Under the pieces are notes generated by a model, which was not told where the DNA came from, did not search any database, and saw only the letters and a list, made by a program, of their open reading frames with translations. DNA of 64,000 nt from Azospirillum sp. B510 (GTDB taxonomy: Bacteria > Pseudomonadota > Alphaproteobacteria > Azospirillales > Azospirillaceae), in contig NC_013855.1 of the NCBI RefSeq assembly GCF_000010725.1, positions 1,282,501-1,346,500 on the forward strand, written 5' to 3'. Both the position numbers and the translations under genes were made by a program. This document shows positions 57,655-64,000 of this stretch, piece by piece; within the stretch, counting starts at the first letter, position 1; each line of letters opens with the position of its first letter.

Positions 57655-59043
57655 TCACACCGGCGCCGACGACGCGAGGGAGCCCGCGGCCGAAATCGCC
57701 CGCGCGACCACGGCCAAGGCTTGGTCCAGCTCCGTTCTGGCGATGGTCAACGGCGGAGACAGGGTCAGCACCGTCGCTTGCGAGATCTTCAGGCTCACGC
57801 CGCCGACGAGCGCCGCATAGAAGGCCGCCTCCGCCCGGTCGGCGCCGCTGACGCCGTCGTGGTCGGCCAGTTCCACCCCGATCAGCAGCCCGGCCCCCCG
57901 GATGCCGGCGATGCCGGGCAGCGCCGCGGTCAGCTCGCGCAGGCGATCCAGGGCATGGGCGCCCAGCCCGGCGGCGCGTTCCGCCAGCCCTTCATCCCGG
58001 ATGATGTCCAGCGTGGTCAGGCCGGCGCGGGCGAGCAGCGGGTTCTTCTCGTGGGTGTAGTGGCCGAGCGCCCGGTCGGCCGCCACGTCCAGCCCGGCCC
58101 GCGCGATGACGGCGGCCAGCGGCAGCATGGCGCCGCCCAACGCCTTGCCCAGCACCAGGATATCCGGCCTCGCGCCGAACGGCTCATGGCTGAACAGGCT
58201 GCCGGTCTTGCCGAGGCCGGTCGGGATCTCGTCGAAGATCAGCAGGGCGCCGGCCGCGTCGCAGGCCCGCCGCACCTCGGCCCAGAAACCCGGCGGCGGC
58301 ACATAGGGCACGGCACGCACCGGCTCCGCCACCACGGCGGCGACATCGCCTTCCTTCTCCAGCACATAGCGCAGCATCCGCGCGCAGGTCATCCGGCAGG
58401 CATCCAGGTCGGGACCGCCGCCGGGGGCGGGATCGAAGCCATAGGGACAGCGGGCGCAGGCGAAAGGCGCCACATGCTCGGTCCCCGGCAGCAGCGGCCC
58501 GATCCCGTGCGAGCGGAACAGCGCCTCCCCGCCGACACCGGACGCGCCGAAACCGGCGCCATGGAAGGCGTCCCAGAAGGAGACGGTCTTGAAGCGGCCG
58601 GTGGCGACGCGGGCGAGCTTCAGCGCGATCTCGATCCCTTCCGATCCGCCGGGCGCGAACAGCACACGGCCGCCGGGGCCGGTCGGGGCCAGCGCCGCCA
58701 GCCGTTCGGCCAGCTCCGCCGCCGGTTCGCAGGCGAAACGGCGGGGGGCGAAGGTCAGATCGTCCATCTGCGCCTTCAGCGCCGCCACCAGCCGGGGATG
58801 GGAATAGCCGATGTGATGGACGCTGTTGCCATGGAAATCCATGAAGCGTCGGCCGTCCATGTCCTCGATCCAGATGCCCTCGGCCTTGCGGATCGCCGAC
58901 AGGCAGGGGGTGGAGAGCGACTGCTTCAGGAAGGCGGCGGCGTCGCGCTCCACCAGCGCGCGGGAGCGGGGACCGAGCGCATCCTTCCAGCGTTCGCGGC
59001 GTGGCCCGAGATTGACGTCGCCTTCGGAACGGTCGGTCCGCAT
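57655..59043 (-). CDS. pbfA: Class III PLP enzyme, PbfA-like (1-hydroxy-2-aminoethylphosphonate ammonia-lyase)
   Basis: 462-aa class III aminotransferase-fold enzyme. Features: DMDGRRFMDFHGNSVHHIGY, cofactor-binding GGSEGIEIALKLAR, ALLIFDEIPTGLGKTG and Lys in ILVLGKALGGAMLP; it carries a Cys-rich stretch CARCPYG...CRMTCARM. The HGNSVHHIGYSHP type of sequence and the location downstream of phnW and phnX match PbfA, which eliminates ammonia from (R)-1-hydroxy-2-aminoethylphosphonate to give phosphonoacetaldehyde, the PhnX substrate. It could instead be an ordinary omega-aminotransferase. Last gene of the phn operon. Confidence 0.75.
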   Translation of the reverse strand: MRTDRSEGDVNLGPRRERWKDALGPRSRALVERDAAAFLKQSLSTPCLSAIRKAEGIWIEDMDGRRFMDFHGNSVHHIGYSHPRLVAALKAQMDDLTFAPRRFACEPAAELAERLAALAPTGPGGRVLFAPGGSEGIEIALKLARVATGRFKTVSFWDAFHGAGFGASGVGGEALFRSHGIGPLLPGTEHVAPFACARCPYGFDPAPGGGPDLDACRMTCARMLRYVLEKEGDVAAVVAEPVRAVPYVPPPGFWAEVRRACDAAGALLIFDEIPTGLGKTGSLFSHEPFGARPDILVLGKALGGAMLPLAAVIARAGLDVAADRALGHYTHEKNPLLARAGLTTLDIIRDEGLAERAAGLGAHALDRLRELTAALPGIAGIRGAGLLIGVELADHDGVSGADRAEAAFYAALVGGVSLKISQATVLTLSPPLTIARTELDQALAVVARAISAAGSLASSAPV

Positions 59044-59084
59044 CGGAGTTTCCTTTTGTCAGGCGGCCCGGTCAGCCGGCCCTT

Positions 59085-60332
59085 TCAGCCAGCCGTCTTG
59101 CCGGACCTTGCGGCGGCGCAGGCGTCGCGCAGCGCCGGGGAAAAGGGATCGACCGCGCCGAGCCGGCCGGGGGCGAAGGGGGAAAGATCGGCTCCGCCAG
59201 CCGCGCCCAGGATGGACGCCGCCACCGCGCGGCCGATGCCACCCGACGCGGCGATGCCGGCACCGCAGCAGCCGGTCGCCATGAACAGCCCCTCCGGTTC
59301 CGGGACCGGCCCCAGCACGAAACGGCCGTCGGCGGTGTAGGTGGACAGGCCGGAGACGTAATGGGCGATGCCGACCTGGAGCAGCGCCGGACACAGCCGC
59401 GCCAGCGCCTGCCAGCCCTCCTCCAGCGTCTGCCAGCCGCCATCGGAATCGCCGAGGTCCAGCCCGGCGGTGTCGTCGGGAAGCCGGGCGGGGTCGAAGG
59501 CCAGCGACCGGCGCCCGCGCAATCCGAACAGCAGCGCCCCCAGTTCCGGGCGGGCATAGGCGCCGGCATCGGGCATCACCAGGGCGGGAAGATCGGGAGG
59601 GAACAGGTCCCGCCGTACTTGGGTGATCCAATATTGGCTGCGCACCGGGGCTTGCGGCAGACCGATCCCGGCGGACCAGGCCAGCCCCGCCGCCCAGGCC
59701 CCGGCGGCATTCACCACCAGCGGCGCGGCGATGAGTCCATCGCCGGTGTCGATGCCCGCCACGCGGCCATGCTCCACCCGAATCGCCCGCACCGCCACGC
59801 CGTCCCTGATGCGGACGCCGGACCGGCGGGCGGAGCGGCGGTAGGCATCGGCCAGCCGAACCGGGTCGATGAAGCCGTCGAGCGGCATGAAGGCGGCGCG
59901 CTCGACGGCCTCCGCCGACAGGCAGGGCGCGATGCGGGCGGCGCCGGCGCCGTCCAGCCAGTCCACCGGATCGGGGCTGGCGGCGACCAGGGCGCGCAGG
60001 GCGTCGACACGGGCCGGGCTGGCGGCGACATGCAGGGTGCCGACCCGCCGCAGGCCGAGATCCCCGTCCAGTTCCGCCTCCAGGCCGGCGATGGCGGCAT
60101 AGGTTCCACGCACCAGCGCCGCCGTCGCCGCGTCACCGCGGGCACGGGTCAGCAGGGCGGCGGCCCGCGCCGTCGCCTGGGTGGCCGGCGGATGGCGGTC
60201 GACCACCAGAACCGACCGGCCGCCGCCGGAGCCCAGCGCCTTCCCCAAGGCCCAGGCGACCGCCAGCCCGAGGATGCCGGCGCCGACCACGACGATGTCG
60301 GCGCGGTCGATAATGGCGGGCGTCGTCGTCAC
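59085..60332 (-). CDS. FAD-dependent oxidoreductase (DAO family) of the phosphonate operon
   Basis: 415-aa DAO-family flavoprotein; the FAD-binding motif DIVVVGAGILGLAVAWALG is near the N-terminus and the C-terminal FAD segment is GLFMATGCCGAGIAASGGIG. The GTG start overlaps the phnX stop (GTGA). FAD enzymes of this family recur in AEP clusters; those called PbfD have been reported to oxidise N-methyl-AEP, feeding the PhnW/PhnX route. I infer the same type of reaction here; other amine oxidations are possible. Confidence 0.8.
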   Translation of the reverse strand: MTTTPAIIDRADIVVVGAGILGLAVAWALGKALGSGGGRSVLVVDRHPPATQATARAAALLTRARGDAATAALVRGTYAAIAGLEAELDGDLGLRRVGTLHVAASPARVDALRALVAASPDPVDWLDGAGAARIAPCLSAEAVERAAFMPLDGFIDPVRLADAYRRSARRSGVRIRDGVAVRAIRVEHGRVAGIDTGDGLIAAPLVVNAAGAWAAGLAWSAGIGLPQAPVRSQYWITQVRRDLFPPDLPALVMPDAGAYARPELGALLFGLRGRRSLAFDPARLPDDTAGLDLGDSDGGWQTLEEGWQALARLCPALLQVGIAHYVSGLSTYTADGRFVLGPVPEPEGLFMATGCCGAGIAASGGIGRAVAASILGAAGGADLSPFAPGRLGAVDPFSPALRDACAAARSGKTAG

Positions 60333-61159
60333 GGCTTCTCGCCGCCCGCCAGCCGCGCCTCGATGGCGTCGAGCAGCGGCAGCGCCTCGGCCAGCGACCG
60401 CACCACGTAATGGGCGCCGGCCCGCGCCAGCCGGTCCGCGGCCGTGGCATGCAGCGTGTCGCGCCGCTCCGGCACCAGGGCTTGCCAATCGGCGAGCGGC
60501 AGCCCGACCTCGTTGCCGGTGTCGGCCACCGCGATGGTCCACATGCCGGCGTTCAGCCCCTCCTCCACATCGACCACGGTGTCGCCGATCTTGACGCAGG
60601 CCTCGACCGGCGAGACCGACAGCTCGACGACGCAGCGCAGCGCCATCGCCGGGCCGGGCCGCCCAGCCGGGGTCTCGCCCGCGCAGACGGTGATGTCGGG
60701 CGTATAGCCCTGCGCCGCCGCGACGCGCTGCACCACCTCCATCACCGCGCGCGGATAGCCGGTGGTCGAGCCGATCCTCAGCCCGCGCGCCCGCATGGCG
60801 GAGACGGTTTCCGCCGCGCCGGGGATCAGGTCGGAATGCTGCGCCACCACCTCGACCTGGAGCGGCAGGAAGGTGTCATAGAGGCGGTCGACGTCGGCGT
60901 CGGTCGGGGCGGCGCCATGGGCGGCCGTCCAGGCCTCGGCCACCGGCGCCATGCGGGTGATCGCCTGGATATGGTGCCATTTGGCCATGCCCATCGGCGC
61001 CCGCGCCTGCTCCAGCGTGATGGCGACGCCGGAGCGGCGGAAGGCCTCCATGAAGGCGCCGGCCGGGGCGAGGCAGCCATGATCCACCGTGGTCCCGGCC
61101 CAATCGAGGATGACGGCCTGGAGCGGACCGGTGTAGCGGCGCGAATAGACGAAGCTCAT
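60329..61159 (-). CDS. phnX: Phosphonoacetaldehyde hydrolase PhnX
   Basis: 276-aa HAD enzyme that cleaves phosphonoacetaldehyde to acetaldehyde and phosphate. The catalytic Asp is in VILDWAGTTVDHG, and the cap-domain Schiff-base Lys is in APMGMAKWHHI. The motif GDTVVDVEEGLNAGMW gives the Mg site. Length fits the family (about 265-280). It lies 27 nt after phnW and overlaps the flavoprotein gene. Confidence 0.93.
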   Translation of the reverse strand: MSFVYSRRYTGPLQAVILDWAGTTVDHGCLAPAGAFMEAFRRSGVAITLEQARAPMGMAKWHHIQAITRMAPVAEAWTAAHGAAPTDADVDRLYDTFLPLQVEVVAQHSDLIPGAAETVSAMRARGLRIGSTTGYPRAVMEVVQRVAAAQGYTPDITVCAGETPAGRPGPAMALRCVVELSVSPVEACVKIGDTVVDVEEGLNAGMWTIAVADTGNEVGLPLADWQALVPERRDTLHATAADRLARAGAHYVVRSLAEALPLLDAIEARLAGGEKP

Positions 61160-61186
61160 GGGAGGTGGCTTTCGCTGAAAGGACGG

Positions 61187-62305
61187 TCAGGGCGCGCCGG
61201 AGGCGACGGCCATGTCGGACAGGGTGGTGCGGATGGCGGCGATGGCGGCGGTCATCTCCGCCCCGCCCAGCCGGCCGATGCAGCCGATGCGGAAGCTGTC
61301 GGCCACCGTCAGCTTGCCGGGATAGATGACGAAGCCGCGCTCGCGCAGCCGGTCGTAGAAATCGGCGAAGACGAAGGCCGGATCGGCCGGCATGCGGAAG
61401 GTGACGATGATCGGGGCTTGCAGATGGTCCGGCAGCAGCGTCTCGAAGCCCAGCGCCCGCATGCCCCCGATCAGGATGGCGGCGTTGGCGCGGTAACGGG
61501 CGCCGCGCCCTTCGACGCCGCCTTCCGCCTCATGCTCGTCGAGGGCCTGGGCGAAGGCGGCGACCACATGGGTCGGCGGGGTGAAGCGCCATTGCGCATT
61601 GGCCTCGAAACCGCGCCACTGGTCATGCAGGTCGAGCGAGAGGGAATGGGCATTGCCCTTGGCGGCCTCCAGCGCTGCGCGGCGGGCGATGACGAAGCCC
61701 ATGCCCGGCACCCCCTCCAGGCATTTGTTGGAGGAGGCGGCGACCGCGTCGGCGCCCAGCGCCGCCATGTCCAGCGGCAGGGCGCCGAAGGCGCTCATGG
61801 CATCGATCAGCAGGGCGCGGCGGCGCGAGCGCACGATGTCCGCCACCGCCTCGACGGGGTTGAGGATGCCGGAGGTGGTTTCGCAATGGACGACGGCGAC
61901 ATGGCTGATCGCCGGATCGGCATCCAGCGCCTCGGCGAGCGCCGCCGGCGACACCGGCTGGTCCTCCGCCGTCTCCAGCGCGGTGACGGAGCGCCCCGCC
62001 ACCTCGGCGATGCGGACCATGCGGGTGCCGTAGGCGCCGTTGACCAGCACCAGCAGCCGGCCGGCACGCGGCACCAGCGTGCCGATCATCGCCTCCACCG
62101 CGAAGGTGCCGGAGCCCTGGACCGGCACCGCGACATGGCTGTCGCCGCCGCCGCCCGCCAACCGGACCAGCCGCTCGCGGATGGCGGCGTTGAGCGCGAT
62201 GAAGCGGCCGTCGCGCGACCCCCAGTCGCGCAGCATCGCCTGCTTGACGGTGGCGGAGGTGGTCAATGGACCCGGAGTCAGCAGATAGGGCACGGTGTCG
62301 GACAT
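61187..62305 (-). CDS. phnW: 2-aminoethylphosphonate-pyruvate transaminase PhnW
   Basis: 372-aa class V aminotransferase that transfers the amino group of AEP to pyruvate, giving phosphonoacetaldehyde and alanine. Typical start YLLTPGPLTTSATVKQAMLRDWGSRD, PLP Lys in SSNKCLEGVPG, and HCETTSGILNP. First gene of the leftward operon; the divergent LysR-type gene starts 105 nt away, a usual regulatory arrangement. Confidence 0.95.
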   Translation of the reverse strand: MSDTVPYLLTPGPLTTSATVKQAMLRDWGSRDGRFIALNAAIRERLVRLAGGGGDSHVAVPVQGSGTFAVEAMIGTLVPRAGRLLVLVNGAYGTRMVRIAEVAGRSVTALETAEDQPVSPAALAEALDADPAISHVAVVHCETTSGILNPVEAVADIVRSRRRALLIDAMSAFGALPLDMAALGADAVAASSNKCLEGVPGMGFVIARRAALEAAKGNAHSLSLDLHDQWRGFEANAQWRFTPPTHVVAAFAQALDEHEAEGGVEGRGARYRANAAILIGGMRALGFETLLPDHLQAPIIVTFRMPADPAFVFADFYDRLRERGFVIYPGKLTVADSFRIGCIGRLGGAEMTAAIAAIRTTLSDMAVASGAP

Positions 62306-62396
62306 TGGGGGGAAATTCCGCAGGAGGGGGAAAGCCGTGACGGACGGAATGGCCCCATGACGCCGCTTCGCCTATCATAAATCCAATCCATTCGGC

Positions 62397-62410
62397 CTAT
62401 GGGTCCATAG
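62397..62410. promoter_or_regulatory. Palindrome at the LysR start
   Basis: CTATGG-GT-CCATAG, perfect 6-bp arms, abuts the first ATG of the LysR-type gene. It lies in the phnW/LysR spacer and may be an autoregulatory site; no ribosome site is visible between it and the ATG. Confidence 0.35.
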
Positions 62411-63391
62411 ATGAAATCAATGAACTTCGCCCAGCTTCGCGCCTTCCACGCGGTGGCGACGGAGGGGGGATTCACCAAGGCGGCCCGCCTGCTGAACGTG
62501 ACCCAGCCGACCTGCTCGCAGGAGGTGAAGGCGCTGGAGGAGGCGTATGGCGTCACCCTGTTCGACCGCTCCAACCGCCAGGTGGCGCTGACCGAGGTCG
62601 GCACCGCGCTGTTCGCCGTCACCCGCCGGCTGTTCGCGGCGGAACAGGAGGCGATGGAGCTGCTGGCCGGGGTGCGGCATCTGGACGGCGGGACGCTGGC
62701 GGTGGGGGCGGACGGGCCGTTCCACGCGGTGCCGCTGATCGCCCGCTTCACCAGCACCCATCCGGGGCCGACGGTGACCCTGGCGGTCGGCAATTCGCGG
62801 ACGATGCTGGAAGGGCTGATGGAGACCCGCATCGACGTCGCGGTGCTGGCCGACGTGCCGGGGGACTCCCGGCTCTATGTGCTGCCGCTGCGCCGCGATC
62901 CGGTGCGGGCGCTGCTGCCGAAGGCGCATCCGCTGGCGCGGCGCCGGGCGGTGGCGCTGGGCGATCTGGCGGCCGAACGGCTGGTGCTGCGGGAGCCGGG
63001 GTCGATGACCCGCCGGCTGGTCGAGCGGGCGCTGGCGGCGGCGGAGGTGGCACCCACCGCCGTCATCGAGATTCAAAGCCGCGAGGCGGTGGTGGAGGCG
63101 GTGGCGGCGGGGCTGGGCGTCGGCTTCACCTCGGCGGCGGAATTCACCGGCGACGGACGGCTGGTTCTGCTGCCGATCGCCGGGGCCGAGATCGAGATGG
63201 ACGAATATGTCGTCTGCCTGCGCGAACGCCGCCGGCTGGCGGTGGTGCGCGCCTTCCTCGATCTGGCGCGGGAGGTTGCGGCCGAGGCCGGCCGAACTCT
63301 TTCCGGCGTCAGCGCCGCCGCCACGCCTGGGTCCGCTCCCGCAACGCCCGCGACAGCAGGGCGTGCAGCGCCCGCACGAGGGCGGAGGTGA
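62411..63391 (+). CDS. LysR-family regulator of the phn operon
   Basis: 326-aa LysR regulator: HTH in FAQLRAFHAVATEGGFTKAA and RLLNVTQPTCSQEVKALEEAYG (residues 5-62), effector domain about 95-295 (VAVLADVPGDSRLYVLPL, AVAAGLGVGFTSAAEF), and a disordered Ala/Pro/Arg tail. ATG 62411 or 62420 (MNFAQL) could start translation. Divergent from phnW, so it is the likely AEP-responsive activator. Its last 83 bases overlap the 3-prime end of the convergent permease gene. Confidence 0.88.
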   Translation: MKSMNFAQLRAFHAVATEGGFTKAARLLNVTQPTCSQEVKALEEAYGVTLFDRSNRQVALTEVGTALFAVTRRLFAAEQEAMELLAGVRHLDGGTLAVGADGPFHAVPLIARFTSTHPGPTVTLAVGNSRTMLEGLMETRIDVAVLADVPGDSRLYVLPLRRDPVRALLPKAHPLARRRAVALGDLAAERLVLREPGSMTRRLVERALAAAEVAPTAVIEIQSREAVVEAVAAGLGVGFTSAAEFTGDGRLVLLPIAGAEIEMDEYVVCLRERRRLAVVRAFLDLAREVAAEAGRTLSGVSAAATPGSAPATPATAGRAAPARGRR

Positions 63392-64000
63392 GGACGATCA
63401 TCATCGCCATGGCGGCGGCCCCCGCCACCTCGCCGGCATCGTCCATGTTCAGCACGGCGACCGACGCCGGCTTGGTCTCCGGCGCATAGAGGAAGACCAC
63501 CGCCGACACCGTGGTCATGGCGTTGACGAAGAAATAGATGGCGATGTCGAGGATGGCCGGCAGGCAGAGCGGCACCGTCACCCGCAGGAAGGTGGTCCAG
63601 ACCGGCACCTTCAGGCTAGCCGACACCGCTTCGAATTCGGCGTCCAGCTGCTTAAGCGCGGTGACGGCGGTCAGGTGGCTGACCGTGTAGAAATGCGCCA
63701 CCGTCGCCAGCACCAGGATCGCCATGCCGTGATAGAGCCAGCCCAGCGGGTTCCACGGCGCGTTGAAGAAGAAGATGTAGGCCAGCCCCAGCACCATGCC
63801 CGGCACCGCCAGCGGCAGGATCGCCATCAGCCGCACCAGCCCCTTCATCGCCGCGCGGCCGGGCGCCCGCTCCACCAGCCAGGCGCCGGTGAAGACGATG
63901 GCCGTGCCGGCCAGCGCGGTCCAGAAGGCCAGGATCAGGCTGTTGCCATAGCTGCTCCAGCCCGCCGAATCGAACTCGGCGAAATCGTAGTTCGCCAGCG
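63309..64000 (-). CDS. 2-aminoethylphosphonate-type ABC permease (partial)
   Basis: C-terminal at least 230 residues of a binding-protein-dependent permease; the reading frame is open to the right edge, so the N-terminus is missing. Segments near the edge read FAEFDSAGWSSYGNSLILAF, then ERAPG, and then LPLAVPGMVLGLAYIFFFNAP, matching PhnV-like permeases of the TIGR03262 AEP importer group. An EAA loop FEAVSASLKVPVWTTFLRVTVP is present. Location beside phnWX supports AEP uptake; the ATPase and binding protein must lie beyond the window. Confidence 0.82.
   Translation of the reverse strand, partial: LANYDFAEFDSAGWSSYGNSLILAFWTALAGTAIVFTGAWLVERAPGRAAMKGLVRLMAILPLAVPGMVLGLAYIFFFNAPWNPLGWLYHGMAILVLATVAHFYTVSHLTAVTALKQLDAEFEAVSASLKVPVWTTFLRVTVPLCLPAILDIAIYFFVNAMTTVSAVVFLYAPETKPASVAVLNMDDAGEVAGAAAMAMMIVLTSALVRALHALLSRALRERTQAWRRR

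Overview
This is a 64 kb, very GC-rich (about 68 percent by eye) chromosome or chromid segment, densely packed and without insertion sequences, tRNA, rRNA or CRISPR. The gene mix (Edd/HexR Entner-Doudoroff control, complete pqqABCDE with PedF, many ABC importers and chemoreceptors, PqiABC, a large aminoethylphosphonate locus) and the protein style fit a free-living soil or rhizosphere alphaproteobacterium, most likely Azospirillum or a close Rhodospirillales relative. This is inference; no marker gene is present.

Layout: 0.1-3.1 kb, edd divergent from an RpiR/HexR-type regulator. 3.3-8.8 kb, PQQ block: cytochrome c-550 (PedF type), LuxR-type response regulator, CXXCW rhodanese-like protein, pqqA-B-C-D-E. 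8.8-14.2 kb, Lrp regulator, isochorismatase-fold hydrolase, a 58-aa protein, and a YehZYXW/OsmF-type osmoprotectant importer. 14.2-16.1 kb, a Fur-box-preceded unknown gene and a secreted protein with one c-type haem motif. 16.3-20 kb, pqiABC. 20.2-24.2 kb, GntR/UTRA regulator and a polar amino acid importer. 24.2-33.6 kb, signalling island: cytosolic chemoreceptor, REC-DUF3369-GGDEF-EAL protein, and two divergent pairs in which a periplasmic binding protein is encoded next to a membrane signalling protein (histidine kinase or chemoreceptor) with the same type of periplasmic sensor. 33.6-39.2 kb, DeoR regulator and a Fe3+/polyamine-type ABC importer plus a LOG-like protein. 39.2-44.7 kb, dipeptide-type ABC importer. 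45.2-47.3 kb, a sulfatase behind an AT-rich, Fur-box-containing leader.

47.3-57.6 kb holds the most unusual locus. Six overlapping genes read leftward (HAD phosphatase, arginase-fold protein, alpha/beta hydrolase, FemAB/BioF2-like acyltransferase, histidine kinase, sigma-54 activator). Four coupled genes read rightward (class III aminotransferase, MipA/OmpV-like outer membrane protein, two half-size EamA/SMR transporters). A 400-bp spacer between them carries a perfect 19-bp palindrome. I know of no described pathway with this composition; it looks like synthesis, modification and export of an amine-bearing envelope or secreted compound under its own two-component control.

57.6-64 kb is a 2-aminoethylphosphonate catabolic locus: phnW, phnX, a DAO-type FAD oxidoreductase and a PbfA-like lyase in one leftward operon, with a LysR regulator and the start of an AEP importer. 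It should convert AEP, and probably its N-methyl and 1-hydroxy derivatives, to acetaldehyde plus phosphate.
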